A stretch of 64,000 nucleotides of DNA from Candidatus Gallimonas merdae (GTDB lineage: Bacteria > Bacillota > Clostridia > Christensenellales > Borkfalkiaceae), in contig CAJFRT010000001.1 of NCBI GenBank assembly GCA_904419525.1, positions 62,001-126,000 of the forward strand, written 5' to 3'. Positions 53,938 to 62,992 of this stretch are shown piece by piece (position 1 is the stretch's first letter; each line of letters starts with the position of its first letter). Below the pieces are notes generated by a model. It did no database searches. It had not been told where the DNA came from and was given only the letters and a program-made list of their open reading frames with translations. The position numbers were made by a program, and so were the translations under genes.

Positions 53938-54963
53938 TTACAGTTCATAGTGAAGAGGATAGGAAAGATATTTGATCTCATCCAACTCGTCCGCCGTCAC
54001 ATATCCCGCCGGAGCATTCAGAAGAGACGGGATCCGGTTGACAATGGTCGCGCAGGTGTGCTCGACGGTCGCGGGCTTGACGACATGGAACTCCGTGTTC
54101 GGCTCGCCCGTGATCCACCAGTCGCACATATCGCCGTCGTCCGGGCCGTACACCTTGCCGATGGTCTCTTCCTCCACGACAATGCCCTGATAGGTCTCGA
54201 TCGTGACGACTGCGGACATGCCGATGCACCTGCCCGCCTTGATCGTCTTGCCGAGCGTTGCGCTGTACATATCCTTGTCCACCGTATAGGGAACATTTTC
54301 CTGCCTGATCGACTTGACTGTCAGTCCGAGTTTATTGCAGATGGCCTCCGCCGCATTCCAGGCATAGGAAGGCACAACCTCGGTGGGATGCGCCAGTTCC
54401 TTTTCAAACTCCTTGACCGTGAGATCGCAACCGTGCGCCTTGGCAAGCGCAAGCCCGTAGTCCTCTACGTTATAACTGTAAGCGCCCTTAATCTTTTTGA
54501 TGTCCGCACAGCCGCCTGCGACCATGGCAACCATATTGATCCAGAAGATATCCTGCATGCCGCTGCCCGTCACCGTGCAGTTATGTTCTTTGGCGAGCGC
54601 ATCGATTTTGTTTGTAAGCGTCGCCGCCGTCGTCCAGGGATAAATGGCTTCCTCGCACGTGGTGATCACATTGACCCCGCGCAGCACGCATTTTTCGACC
54701 GCTTCATAGATATCTCCCACAAAGCTGAACAGCGTGACGATGGCAATGTCTGCATCGCACTCGTCAAGCACCTTGTCCGCGTCATTCGAGATCACAACGC
54801 CCGTCTTGACGCCGAGCTCCGCATAGTCCCCCACGTCCATGCCAAGGATTGCGGGATTGACGTCGATCGCTCCGACGATCTCCGCACCCTTCTCATGCAG
54901 ATAGCGCAAAATGTATTTGCTCATTTTGCCACATCCGTACTGCACCACTCTGATCCGTTTCAT
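53938..54963 (-). CDS. 2,4-diaminopentanoate dehydrogenase/DapB-like oxidoreductase
   Basis: 341 residues. Rossmann start [14 protein letters not shown], then [21 protein letters not shown] and [12 protein letters not shown], as in the clostridial diaminopentanoate dehydrogenase used in ornithine fermentation. None of the other ornithine genes is next to it, so the substrate is uncertain; a related amino-acid dehydrogenase is possible. AAGGGG is upstream of the ATG. Confidence 0.75.
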   Translation of the reverse strand: MKRIRVVQYGCGKMSKYILRYLHEKGAEIVGAIDVNPAILGMDVGDYAELGVKTGVVISNDADKVLDECDADIAIVTLFSFVGDIYEAVEKCVLRGVNVITTCEEAIYPWTTAATLTNKIDALAKEHNCTVTGSGMQDIFWINMVAMVAGGCADIKKIKGAYSYNVEDYGLALAKAHGCDLTVKEFEKELAHPTEVVPSYAWNAAEAICNKLGLTVKSIRQENVPYTVDKDMYSATLGKTIKAGRCIGMSAVVTIETYQGIVVEEETIGKVYGPDDGDMCDWWITGEPNTEFHVVKPATVEHTCATIVNRIPSLLNAPAGYVTADELDEIKYLSYPLHYEL

Positions 54964-55014
54964 AACAACACCCCTTATCTTTTATTGAATCAGGTATTTC
55001 CCCGACTCACCCAA

Positions 55015-55043
55015 ATTATACCAGCTGCAACTGCTTTCGTCAA
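55015..55043 (-). promoter_or_regulatory. Sigma-A promoter of the dehydrogenase gene
   Basis: TTGACG (55038-55043), 17-nt spacer and TATAAT (55015-55020) on the minus strand. Confidence 0.85.
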
Positions 55044-55083
55044 TGGGGGTTTTACGAAAATCCTGTAAAAACAGGCAAAATCT

Positions 55084-56139
55084 TCACGCAAAATAATGCA
55101 GAACGAGCGCCAAGGCTATCCCCGCCGCAACGGAAACAATGTAACAGATGATATCCTGCTTTTTCAGGCGGAAGGAACGGCGGTAGGCGAAATAGAGCGC
55201 CGCACCGAAGACCGCAACAAGGACATACATGATGATCTCATTGCCGATCAGTCTGTCCGCTGCACCAAAGAGCAAGACTGTATAGACCGGAATGAGCACG
55301 CGGTAGCCAAACCATGAACCGGATATCTGTCCTGCATTCTCCGCCTTGTCCCGGTCCGCACACAGAAACAGGCCGATGTATGCCCCCACGCCCTCAAGAA
55401 CGGCAAGCGGAACGACGAACCAAAGGGAAAATTCAGAAAACTCACCGAGCACGCTCCTGCAGACAAGAGCGTCGAAAATCCCCGAAATATATCCGAGCGG
55501 ACTGTACGGGAAGAAAAACGCCGCGACATCGAAGCCGCTGTAATAATTGAGGTATGCGGGCAGATCCGGATTCCAGCCAAGCGTAAAGCGCAGGCCGGAA
55601 AAACATACCAGCACGGCGAGCGGAAGGACGCACGCCCAGAGCAGCAGGAACACAAGGCCGTCCGCAACGGTATTGGCGCGGGAAAACAGGAAAGAACATA
55701 CGCCGAACAGCCCGACGCCGAGGGGCAGAGAAAGAACCCAGAAAGAAAGATAATGCACGAACAGAAAGCGCGTCTCCTGCATGGCGACGCAGGCGACACC
55801 CAGCCAGTAGGCAAGCGTGTAGGGAACAAATACAAGCACAAGACCGCCCAAAACCCTGACCAGCACGAGCTTTTTCCGTCCGATGGGCAGCGAATACCAT
55901 AAGTCCGCACTGCGCGTTTTCATGCGGTACGAAAACTGCATGACGGGCACAAGCGTACATAAAACACAGAGTATCGCCGCAAATACCCCGATACAGGAAT
56001 CCGCCAGCTCCCCCGTTCCCTGTCCGTAGCTCAGCCTCGCCGTGAACGTATAGACGGCGGAAATACAGACTGCGACCGCGCAAAAAATAACAAGCGGCAG
56101 CAGGTTGCGCTTCCATTCATAGACAAACGCTCGTTTCAT
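55084..56139 (-). CDS. ABC-2 type transporter permease
   Basis: 351 residues with about eight to ten membrane helices and a short cytoplasmic start (MKRAFVYEWKRNLLPL). Partner of the ATPase encoded upstream; the ATG overlaps its stop (ATGA). The MKTRSADLWYSLPIGRKKL loop resembles YtrC/YtrD-type and lantibiotic-immunity permeases. Substrate unknown. Confidence 0.8.
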   Translation of the reverse strand: MKRAFVYEWKRNLLPLVIFCAVAVCISAVYTFTARLSYGQGTGELADSCIGVFAAILCVLCTLVPVMQFSYRMKTRSADLWYSLPIGRKKLVLVRVLGGLVLVFVPYTLAYWLGVACVAMQETRFLFVHYLSFWVLSLPLGVGLFGVCSFLFSRANTVADGLVFLLLWACVLPLAVLVCFSGLRFTLGWNPDLPAYLNYYSGFDVAAFFFPYSPLGYISGIFDALVCRSVLGEFSEFSLWFVVPLAVLEGVGAYIGLFLCADRDKAENAGQISGSWFGYRVLIPVYTVLLFGAADRLIGNEIIMYVLVAVFGAALYFAYRRSFRLKKQDIICYIVSVAAGIALALVLHYFA

Positions 56140-57014
56140 TTCAGATACCCCCTGCTGCGCACTTCGCACAGGAAAAGTTCTTCAAAATCGACTTTGATCT
56201 CCTCGATAAAGAGCGGCGAAAGCGCCTCCAGCTCTTTGAGAACGGTTTCCCGATCGCCTCGGACGATCAGTTTTGCAACTCTGCCCGTAGCTTCAAACGA
56301 GATACAATCGAACGGGATATCCCCGCGCCTGACTTCATGCGAAAGCGCGATCTGAAACTTGTGCACTTTCTCAAGCGCTTCCCCGATCTCCCCTGCGTCG
56401 GCGACCGCGCCGCCGTCAAGGAGCGCAAATCCGGAACAGATGTCCTCCAGTTCGCGCAGGGAATGACTGGAGATCAGAACGGTGCTTCCCCGCTCCTCCA
56501 CCAGTTCAATGAGCCCGCGCTTGAGTTCCAGGCGCGCAAGCGGATCAAGCCCGTCAAACGCCTCATCCAGCAGCAGATAGCGCGGACGGCAGGCAAGCGC
56601 AAGCGTTACAAAGGCCTGCCGCTTCATTCCCTTGGAAAAATTGCGGATCGGAATGCGCCGTTCGACATGGAAAATGTCCGCATAGCGGGCAAACGCTTCC
56701 CGATCGAAGTCGTAAAACGTTGCATAGAGCGCAGCAAGCTTTTCCACCGTGGTCCCCGTGGCATAAAACGGATCATCGGGAAGAAAAAACATCTCCCGCT
56801 TGATGCGCTCGTTGCCGGATACGCTCGCTCCGTCGATCAGGATCGCCCCGCAATCGGGGCGGAGCACGTCTGCGATCAGTCTCAGAAGCGTGGACTTTCC
56901 CGCGCCGTTGATCCCGATCAGCCCGAACAAAGTACCGTCCGGGACTCTGAGACTGACATTTTCCAGAACCGTTCTGGTTCCGTACGATTTTTTCAGTCCG
57001 CTGATCTCAATCAT
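56136..57014 (-). CDS. ABC transporter ATP-binding protein (YtrB-like)
   Basis: 292 residues. Walker A GINGAGKSTLL, a signature degenerated to NFSKGMKRQAF, Walker B YLLLDEAFDGLD and the switch ISSHSLRELED. Overlaps the GntR gene by 8 nt; AGGAGGAAAGA before the ATG. With the GntR regulator it forms the usual YtrA-YtrB module that responds to cell-wall stress in Bacillus. Confidence 0.92.
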   Translation of the reverse strand: MIEISGLKKSYGTRTVLENVSLRVPDGTLFGLIGINGAGKSTLLRLIADVLRPDCGAILIDGASVSGNERIKREMFFLPDDPFYATGTTVEKLAALYATFYDFDREAFARYADIFHVERRIPIRNFSKGMKRQAFVTLALACRPRYLLLDEAFDGLDPLARLELKRGLIELVEERGSTVLISSHSLRELEDICSGFALLDGGAVADAGEIGEALEKVHKFQIALSHEVRRGDIPFDCISFEATGRVAKLIVRGDRETVLKELEALSPLFIEEIKVDFEELFLCEVRSRGYLK

Positions 57015-57372
57015 TCTTTCCTCCTGTAACGCTTTCGCCGTACACCTCTTCGATGACCGCGAGCGCATCTTCCTTTTTCAGCCCTGCCGCCCTGAGCGCT
57101 CTGATGCGAACGCGGGCCTCCTGTACGGCGTCTGCGTCCGGCGGCGCACATACAAAGGCCCCTTTCTTGGGGAAAGTCCGTACAAAGCCGCGGCGCTCGA
57201 GTTCGGCATAGGCGCGCTCCACCGTGTTGGGATTGACCCCGAGCTGCATGGCAAGCGTGCGCACACTGGGAAGTTTCTCTCCCTCCCGAAGGGCACCCAA
57301 CCGGATATACCGCTCATATTCGGCGGCAATCTCCTCAAAAATACTTTGTTTTCCGCTCAGACGGACTTCCAT
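57007..57372 (-). CDS. GntR-family regulator (YtrA subfamily)
   Basis: 121 residues. A winged helix (LREGEKLPSVRTLAMQLGVNPNTVERAYAELERRGFV) is followed by a short helical tail, the YtrA layout without an effector domain. AAAAGGA precedes ATG 57372; the frame to 57492 crosses the promoter. It should repress its own operon. Confidence 0.92.
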   Translation of the reverse strand: MEVRLSGKQSIFEEIAAEYERYIRLGALREGEKLPSVRTLAMQLGVNPNTVERAYAELERRGFVRTFPKKGAFVCAPPDADAVQEARVRIRALRAAGLKKEDALAVIEEVYGESVTGGKND

Positions 57373-57397
57373 GCTTTTTCCTTTTCTACCTGACAAC

Positions 57398-57425
57398 CTG
57401 TATGAACTGTCTGTATTATCTGTAT
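57398..57425. promoter_or_regulatory. Triple CTGTAT repeat, possible GntR operator
   Basis: CTGTAT occurs at 57398, 57411 and 57420, covering the predicted transcription start (57421) and leader of the GntR operon. Operator role is inferred from position. Confidence 0.4.
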
Positions 57426-57427
57426 TA

Positions 57428-57456
57428 AATATATCACCGATCGTTTCGGCTGTCAA
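57428..57456 (-). promoter_or_regulatory. Sigma-A promoter of the GntR-ABC operon
   Basis: TTGACA (57451-57456), 17-nt spacer and TATATT (57428-57433) on the minus strand. Confidence 0.85.
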
Positions 57457-57485
57457 CCCTTTGGGAAAAAATTCCTTTGTATTTT

Positions 57486-57514
57486 TTGACATGTCGTTTC
57501 TGCCATGCTATAAT
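57486..57514 (+). promoter_or_regulatory. Sigma-A promoter of ogt
   Basis: TTGACA (57486-57491), 17-nt spacer and TATAAT (57509-57514). Confidence 0.9.
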
Positions 57515-57534
57515 CAGGAAAACAGGAGGCAGCG

Positions 57535-58068
57535 ATGAATTTTTTTACCCATATCCTTTCCCCGCTCGGCGGCATCACGCTTGCCGGCGACGAAAAAGCG
57601 CTGACGGGGCTTTGGTTCGACGGTCAGAAATATTTTCCGGAACAGCTTTCCGGCGAAGAAAGAGAGACGCCCGTTTTCAGAAAGGTTTCGGATTGGCTGG
57701 ACCAATATTTTGCCGGGAAAAATCCGGCAACGGAAATCCCCATTCATGTCTGCGGGTCACAATTCCGCCGGAACGTATGGGGAATTTTGCAGCAAATCCC
57801 TTACGGAACGACCACTACTTACGGGCAGATCGCAAAACAACTCGCCGCCCGGACCGGGAAGAACGTATCCGCACAGGCTGTGGGCGGAGCCGTCGGTCAC
57901 AATCCCGTCTCTCTGATCATTCCGTGTCACCGCGTCGTAGGTTCCGACGGGAGCCTGACGGGTTATGCGGGCGGCATCGAAAAAAAGTATGCCCTTCTGA
58001 AGCTGGAGGGAGTGGACCTGAGCGCTTTTTCCCTCCCCTGCGAAGATTCGGAAAAAAAGATAAAATAA
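57535..58068 (+). CDS. ogt: Methylated-DNA--protein-cysteine methyltransferase
   Basis: 177 residues. Suicide repair of O6-methylguanine; the methyl-accepting cysteine is in IPCHRVVG, preceded by VGGAVGHNP. YGTTTTYGQIAKQL is the DNA-binding helix region. CAGGAGGCAGCG precedes the ATG. Length is normal for Ogt/MGMT. Confidence 0.96.
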   Translation: MNFFTHILSPLGGITLAGDEKALTGLWFDGQKYFPEQLSGEERETPVFRKVSDWLDQYFAGKNPATEIPIHVCGSQFRRNVWGILQQIPYGTTTTYGQIAKQLAARTGKNVSAQAVGGAVGHNPVSLIIPCHRVVGSDGSLTGYAGGIEKKYALLKLEGVDLSAFSLPCEDSEKKIK

Positions 58069-58128
58069 AACATTGACGGTACATTTTCAAAAAATTTTAT
58101 TTCTTTGAAAAAAAGTGCGTTCCAACTG

Positions 58129-58157
58129 TTGACAAAATAAAACGTATCCTATATAAT
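58129..58157 (+). promoter_or_regulatory. Sigma-A promoter of the ABC-exporter leader
   Basis: TTGACA (58129-58134), 17-nt spacer and TATAAT (58152-58157); start near 58164. Confidence 0.9.
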
Positions 58158-58161
58158 CCCC

Positions 58162-58295
58162 TCTGTTCATGGGGATATCGCAACCCGTGAGCAGAAAAAT
58201 TTCGGCTTATCGGAGAACTTGCGGCCGCAGCCGCAACGGTTGAGAAAGATACGGGTGCGCCCGATTGTTGCAAAACGATCGGGCGCACCTTTTTC
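58162..58295 (+). promoter_or_regulatory. Structured leader with terminator before the ABC-exporter remnant
   Basis: About 170 nt separate the start site from the gene. Hairpin 1 pairs TCTGTTCATGGG (58162-58173) with CCCGTGAGCAGA (58184-58195). A smaller hairpin pairs TTGCGG with CCGCAA. An intrinsic terminator follows: GGTGCGCCCGAT (58254-58265) with ATCGGGCGCACC (58278-58289) and TTTTT. This is an attenuator layout. I could not match it to a known riboswitch class. Confidence 0.65.
58169..58243 (+). CDS. Possible leader peptide in the attenuator
   Basis: 24 codons from ATG at 58169 to TGA at 58241-58243, ending 10 nt before the terminator stem. The ATG lies about 5 nt from the predicted 5' end and inside hairpin 1, with no Shine-Dalgarno site. 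The C-terminal half is rich in Arg, Ser and Cys. A leader ORF sensing ribosome-targeting drugs is a possible reading, unproven. Confidence 0.35.
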   Translation: MGISQPVSRKISAYRRTCGRSRNG

Positions 58296-58334
58296 TGTTC
58301 TCTGAAAAAACGAAAAATAAAAAAAGGAGTATCT

Positions 58335-58863
58335 ATGAAACTTATATTGCGATTCTTGAAACCACACTGGAAGCTGTGTCTTGTAACGGTTCTCCTGCTC
58401 ATCGTGGACGTTGTGGGTGCGCTCATAATTCCCACCCTTGCTTCGGAAATGATGAAACAGGGCGGCGCAGGCGTGGATTTTCAGGCGCTTCTGACCACCG
58501 CGATCGCCATGGCGGTTGCAGCGGTCATTTCCGGCGCAGGCGGCAGATTTCGTCCGCGCTCTCCCCGATCAGCTCAACTCCTTCGTGGCGCAGGGCGGCA
58601 CCAACTTTTCAGGCGGACAAAAACAGCGTCTTTCGATCGCGCGCGCTCTTGTCAAAAAACCGGAACTGTATATCTTTGACGACAGCTTTTCGGCACTCGA
58701 CTTCAAGACGGACGCCGCGCTCCGCAAAGCGCTTGTCGCCAAGACACGCGATGCCGCCGTCATGATCATCGCCCAGCGCGTCAGCACGATCCTCCATGCG
58801 GAACAGATCATCGTACTGCACGAGGGCGAGCCCGTAGGCATCGGCATGCCGGAACCGTCGTGA
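58335..58863 (+). pseudogene. ABC exporter gene with large internal deletion
   Basis: AAAAAAGGAG precedes ATG 58335. The first 68 codons (MKLILRFLKPHWKLCLVTVL onward) are the start of the membrane domain of an MsbA/MdlB-type exporter. Near 58540 the sequence jumps, in another frame, to the end of an exporter ATPase: AADFVRALPDQL, the NFSGGQKQRLSIARAL signature, LYIFDDSFSALD and IAQRVSTI. About 450 residues, including Walker A, are missing. The C-terminal end is also cut (GEPVGIG then a stop). Deletion could have fused two tandem exporter genes. Confidence 0.85.
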
Positions 58864-59414
58864 CGCCCGTCTTGCGGGTCATAAGCGTTCTTGGAAACGG
58901 CGGAGCGATCTTTATCGCCGCCGCGGTCGTCTTTCTTCTGTTCAGAAAGACAAGAACGACAGGCATTTCCGCCCTGATCGCACTGCTCATCGGCGCTCTC
59001 GTCACCAATCTGCTGTTAAAGAACGTCATCGCGCGCGAACGCCCCTTTGTCGATGAGAATTCCGTCTATTTTACCTATTGGCTGAATACGGGCAGCATGG
59101 CAGCAAGCGGATATTCCTTCCCTTCCGGCCACACCACGGCGGCAATGGCATTTGCAACAGCGCTGTTCTTGCACGGAAACAAAAAAATATCCTGGCTGGC
59201 CTTTCTGATCCCGCTTTTAATGGGATTTTCAAGAATTTATTTCAGCGTGCATTTCTGTACAGACGTCCTGGCAGGCATGGCTGCGGGGCTTGTTGCCGGC
59301 ATTCTTGCCTGGACAGTCGTTCTTCTGCTTCGGAAAAACAGATATTTTGTAAAATTCGAGCAGGCGCAGGGAATTGTCGGATATATCCGTTCCAAGCGCG
59401 GAAAAGACCAATAA
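58860..59414 (+). CDS. PAP2-family phosphatase, N-terminus probably truncated
   Basis: 184 residues from GTG 58860. Phosphatidic-acid-phosphatase motifs are intact: KNVIARERPF, SGYSFPSGHTTAA and SRIYFSVHFCTDV, with four to five membrane helices. It lacks the first 20 to 30 residues usual in the family; the frame is open further upstream into the exporter remnant, so the deletion that damaged that gene may also have removed this start. Acts on lipid phosphates or undecaprenyl-pyrophosphate. Confidence 0.85.
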   Translation: MTPVLRVISVLGNGGAIFIAAAVVFLLFRKTRTTGISALIALLIGALVTNLLLKNVIARERPFVDENSVYFTYWLNTGSMAASGYSFPSGHTTAAMAFATALFLHGNKKISWLAFLIPLLMGFSRIYFSVHFCTDVLAGMAAGLVAGILAWTVVLLLRKNRYFVKFEQAQGIVGYIRSKRGKDQ

Positions 59415-59511
59415 CAGCGTGCAATGCCCGCGGCGAATCCGCTGTCGTACAATCAATATTTCGTTTGTTGCAATTTTCCTGTTCCGTCTCGTGCAAACCC
59501 CGGTGAAAGAG

Positions 59512-59540
59512 TTGTCCTCTCCCATGAAAAGGCGTAAAAT
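59512..59540 (+). promoter_or_regulatory. Promoter of the EamA gene
   Basis: TTGTCC (59512-59517), 17-nt spacer and TAAAAT (59535-59540). Confidence 0.7.
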
Positions 59541-59576
59541 ATGAGAACAGGCACGCCTGACAACGGGAGAACGAGC

Positions 59577-59996
59577 ATGTGGATCGCAGCGGCAATTTTA
59601 TCAGCGATATTTGCGGGGATTACGGCAATCCTCTCCAAATGCGGCATCAGAAACACCAATTCCGACGTTGCGACTGCCGTACGCACCTCTGTCGTGCTCG
59701 TCCTTGCCTGGCTGATCGTCTTCTGCCGGAAAGAGCAGAAATTCGTACGGGAAATCCCGAAAAAGGAACTCGGCTTTCTGATCCTCTCCGGAATCGCGAC
59801 GGGAGCCTCATGGCTGTGTTACTATTATGCGATTCAGCAGGGACAAGTCAGCGTTGTCGTGCCGATCGACAGACTGAGCATTCTGATCACCGTGTTGTTT
59901 TCCGTCTTCGTTCTGAAAGAAAAGCTGTCCGCGAAATCATGGGTCGGGCTGAGTCTTCTGACGGCCGGAACTGTCTGCATGGCCGTTTTCACCTGA
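59577..59996 (+). CDS. Single-EamA-domain transporter
   Basis: 139 residues with four to five membrane helices, half the size of the usual ten-helix drug/metabolite transporters. SAIFAGITAILSKCGI and VPIDRLSILITVLFSVFVLKEKLS are EamA signatures. Such short proteins work as dimers. ATG 59577 has GGGAGA upstream. Substrate unknown. Confidence 0.85.
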   Translation: MWIAAAILSAIFAGITAILSKCGIRNTNSDVATAVRTSVVLVLAWLIVFCRKEQKFVREIPKKELGFLILSGIATGASWLCYYYAIQQGQVSVVVPIDRLSILITVLFSVFVLKEKLSAKSWVGLSLLTAGTVCMAVFT

Positions 59997-60010
59997 CCGA
60001 TTCTGTAAAA

Positions 60011-60044
60011 ACAGAGGCCGCAATGTCTGCGGCCTCTGTTTTTA
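60011..60044. terminator. Terminator between EamA gene and metH
   Basis: Arms ACAGAGGCCGCA and TGCGGCCTCTGT around ATGTC, then TTTTT on the plus strand and TTTTACAG on the minus strand; serves both converging genes. Confidence 0.85.
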
Positions 60045-62402
60045 TCCTTTCCGCAACCGACACAACCGGTCGAGCTCTGCGACAAACGACGGTGCGTCAG
60101 GCGTGTAGCCGTCGGCGCCGATCTTTTCGGCGATTTCAGCCGAGAGGACAGCCCCGCCGACATAGATCTTTGCTTCTGTCTTTGCCGCACGAAGCGCCGC
60201 AATCGTCTCTTCCATGCTTTTCACGGTCGTCGTCATCAGGGCGGACAGGCCTACGACAAAGGGCTTTTCCCGCAATGTGACTTCGACAATGCGTTCGGGC
60301 GGGACGTCTTTTCCGAGGTCGATCACCTCATATCCATGCGACTGCGCCACGACCTTGACGATATTTTTGCCGATATCGTGAACATCACCTTTTACGGTCG
60401 CAAGAACAATTTTTTCGCGGACGTTTGCGTCTTTTCCGAACTTTTCCCCAATAACGGCAAATGCCGCTTTCGCAGCTTCCGCACAGGAAATCAGCTGCGG
60501 CAGGAAAAGTTTTCCGGCCGCGTACTGTTCCCCCACCTGCGTCAGAGCAGGAACGAGCGTCTTTTCAACGATCTCGAGCGGAGGCCGGGCGGAGAGCTCC
60601 TGCCGGGCAAACGAAGGCGCATCTTTGGCCAGGCCGCGCAGGACACAGTCAAACAGATCTTTTGCAGGTGATGCCTGTCCGGTCGTCGTTCCCCGCGCCA
60701 CGGGCGCGGAAGCGTCGACCGCCGCATCGCGATACATGGAAATATATCTTTCCGCCCCCTTATCGGTGCAGGAAAGCACGTCGAACGCATGGACGGCGCT
60801 CATCATGTCGCCGTCCAAAGGGTTCATGATGGGCATCGACAACCCGTGCGCAAGCGCCATCACAAGAAACGTCTTATTAAGAAGCGGCCTTGCGGGAAGC
60901 CCGAAAGAGACGTTGGAGACCCCCAGCGCCGTACAGACGTTCATTTCCCGCACCAGGGACAGCGCTTTCAACGTCTCGGTTACAAGCGTTTGTTCTGCCG
61001 AGGCCGTCAGGACAAGCGTATCGATCATGACACGGCTGCGGGGGATCCCGAATTCTTCCGCAGTCAGAAGAATACGTTCTGCGATCTCGGCGCGCTCCAG
61101 CGCCGTTCGGGGAACGCCTTTTTGATCCATGGTAAGTCCCAGAACGACCGCGCCGTACTTTTTGGCGATCGGGAACACGCGCTCCATGACCGCGCGATCG
61201 CCGTTCACGCTGTTGAGAAGCGGTATCCCGTTATAACAGCGCGCCCCCGCTTCCAGCGCGGCCGGATCCGAGGAATCGAGCTGCAGAGGGAGCATACAGC
61301 TCTCCTGCACCGCAAGTACGGCGCGGCGCATGACGGAAGGTTCGTCGATGTCGGGAATCCCCACATTCAGATCGAGAAGATCGGCGCCCGCTTCCTCCTG
61401 CCGGAGCGCTTCCGCTGCGAGATAGTCATACTGCTCCGAACGGAGCGCTTCCCGAAGTTTCGGCTTTCCCGTCGGGTTCATGCGTTCCCCGCAGACGCGG
61501 ACATTCTCAAAACGCACGAGCCGGGTCGCGGAACAGACCGCCGTCACGGGACAGGTGTGCCGCACGGGGACTTTCTTCCCGCCAAGCGAGGCGATGCGGC
61601 GGATCGTTTCAGGCGTCGTCCCACAGCAGCCGCCAAGCACCGCGACCCCCGCCCCGGCATACTTTTCCGCCCATTCCGCAAACGTTCCGTCGGACAATTC
61701 ATAGACGGTTTTCCCCTCCCGCCAGACTGGGAGCCCCCGGTTGGGCTGTACAATGACGGGAAGATCAGTCGCGGACAGAAAGCGCTGCACGATCGGAAAC
61801 AACTCCTCAGGTCCGAGCGAACAGTTGACGCCGAGCGCATCGACCCCGAGCCCCTCCAGAAGCAGCGCGACGATCTCCGGCGATGAACCCGTGAGCGTAC
61901 GGCCCGTCCCGTCAAATGTCGCGGTGGCAAACACGGGCTTGTCCGAATGTTCTTTCAGGGCGAGAACGCACGCCTTGAGTTCATACAAATCGGAAAAGGT
62001 TTCCGCGATGTAACCGTCCACCAGACCGGAAGTAAGACGTGCGATCTCGGCATATGCTTCATAGGCCTCGTCAAATGTGAGCGTTCCGACGGGAGCCAGC
62101 AATGCACCCGTCGGGCCGACGTCAAAAAATACCGGCTTCCCCGCCCGACGCGCATTTTCGACCGCTGCGCGGACAAGCTCTTCAAGCGGATATTCCCCGC
62201 GGTACTTGATGCGGTTGAGTCCGAATGAATTTGCCGTGATGACATCGGCTCCGGCCTCAGCATAGGCACAGTGAATGCGGCGCACCGCCTCTGCGTGCGT
62301 AAGATTGAGCTCCATGGGGTCGTTTCCGCCGAGCCCGATGCGCTCCAGCTCGCTCCCCATGCCGCCGTCGAAGATCAACAGTTCTTTTCCGAGCCGTAAC
62401 AT
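60042..62402 (-). CDS. metH: Cobalamin-dependent methionine synthase lacking the activation domain
   Basis: 786 residues. Homocysteine domain at 1 to about 290 with zinc cysteines 194 (GVNCS), 259 and 260 (GGCCGTT). A methyltetrahydrofolate-binding pterin domain follows to about 570, then the B12 cap and B12-binding domain with VKGDVHDIGKNIVKVV. The C-terminal reactivation domain of E. coli MetH is absent and is made by the overlapping upstream gene. AAGGAGG is 7 nt before ATG 62402; the frame to 62963 lies in the upstream gene. Confidence 0.95.
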   Translation of the reverse strand: MLRLGKELLIFDGGMGSELERIGLGGNDPMELNLTHAEAVRRIHCAYAEAGADVITANSFGLNRIKYRGEYPLEELVRAAVENARRAGKPVFFDVGPTGALLAPVGTLTFDEAYEAYAEIARLTSGLVDGYIAETFSDLYELKACVLALKEHSDKPVFATATFDGTGRTLTGSSPEIVALLLEGLGVDALGVNCSLGPEELFPIVQRFLSATDLPVIVQPNRGLPVWREGKTVYELSDGTFAEWAEKYAGAGVAVLGGCCGTTPETIRRIASLGGKKVPVRHTCPVTAVCSATRLVRFENVRVCGERMNPTGKPKLREALRSEQYDYLAAEALRQEEAGADLLDLNVGIPDIDEPSVMRRAVLAVQESCMLPLQLDSSDPAALEAGARCYNGIPLLNSVNGDRAVMERVFPIAKKYGAVVLGLTMDQKGVPRTALERAEIAERILLTAEEFGIPRSRVMIDTLVLTASAEQTLVTETLKALSLVREMNVCTALGVSNVSFGLPARPLLNKTFLVMALAHGLSMPIMNPLDGDMMSAVHAFDVLSCTDKGAERYISMYRDAAVDASAPVARGTTTGQASPAKDLFDCVLRGLAKDAPSFARQELSARPPLEIVEKTLVPALTQVGEQYAAGKLFLPQLISCAEAAKAAFAVIGEKFGKDANVREKIVLATVKGDVHDIGKNIVKVVAQSHGYEVIDLGKDVPPERIVEVTLREKPFVVGLSALMTTTVKSMEETIAALRAAKTEAKIYVGGAVLSAEIAEKIGADGYTPDAPSFVAELDRLCRLRKG

Positions 62403-62992
62403 GTGCGTCCCTCCTTGCGATACTGACAGTTCCCGGCAATCATACATCCCGTACATGACTTGTGTGCGCTCTTTCCCAATCCGATGATCCCGGCCATCGA
62501 CTTCTGCGGTGCGATCATTCCGGACGGAAGAAGCTGCATACCGATGCGCGAAGGATCGAGTTCCCGGAAGATCTCCGCATTGTCCCCGATCCCGCTCCCG
62601 CCATAGCCCGGACAGAACCGATAGGTGCGATCCGCGCCGAATCGTTCCTCCCACGCGTCTCCTTCGCACTCTACCAGAGCGCTTGCACAGGCGTCGAGCA
62701 CGACGGCGCGCGCCGGATCCAGCGTCATAAGCGCCCGGATCCGCCGCTCGATCTCCGCCCCAAGCGTCATCGCCGCAAGCACATATCCGGAACAGCCCGC
62801 AAGAAACGTGCGGTACGGTTCTTTTTCCAAAAATGGAAGCAGGCTGCGGTACTCCCTTGCCACTGCCCGGAAGCGCAATAGCGAACGCGCCTCCCCCAGG
62901 CAGTCTTCCACGAGAGAATGCATTTCCCCCGGCACTTCCCCATGGCAGCCGAGATAATTGCATGCCCGCCGCACGAGTTCAGAAGAGTTCAC
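62375..62992 (-). CDS. Stand-alone methionine synthase activation domain protein
   Basis: 205 residues from GTG 62992 with GAGGG 6 nt upstream. It matches the MetH SAM-binding reactivation domain: RFCPGYGGSGIGDNAEIF and LDPSRIGMQLLPSGMIAPQKSMAGIIGLG. A C-terminal Cys motif (SCTGCMIAGNC...C) may bind a metal or cluster and could help reduce cob(II)alamin. Overlaps metF by 14 nt and metH by 28 nt. Confidence 0.85.
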   Translation of the reverse strand: MNSSELVRRACNYLGCHGEVPGEMHSLVEDCLGEARSLLRFRAVAREYRSLLPFLEKEPYRTFLAGCSGYVLAAMTLGAEIERRIRALMTLDPARAVVLDACASALVECEGDAWEERFGADRTYRFCPGYGGSGIGDNAEIFRELDPSRIGMQLLPSGMIAPQKSMAGIIGLGKSAHKSCTGCMIAGNCQYRKEGRTCYGSEKNC

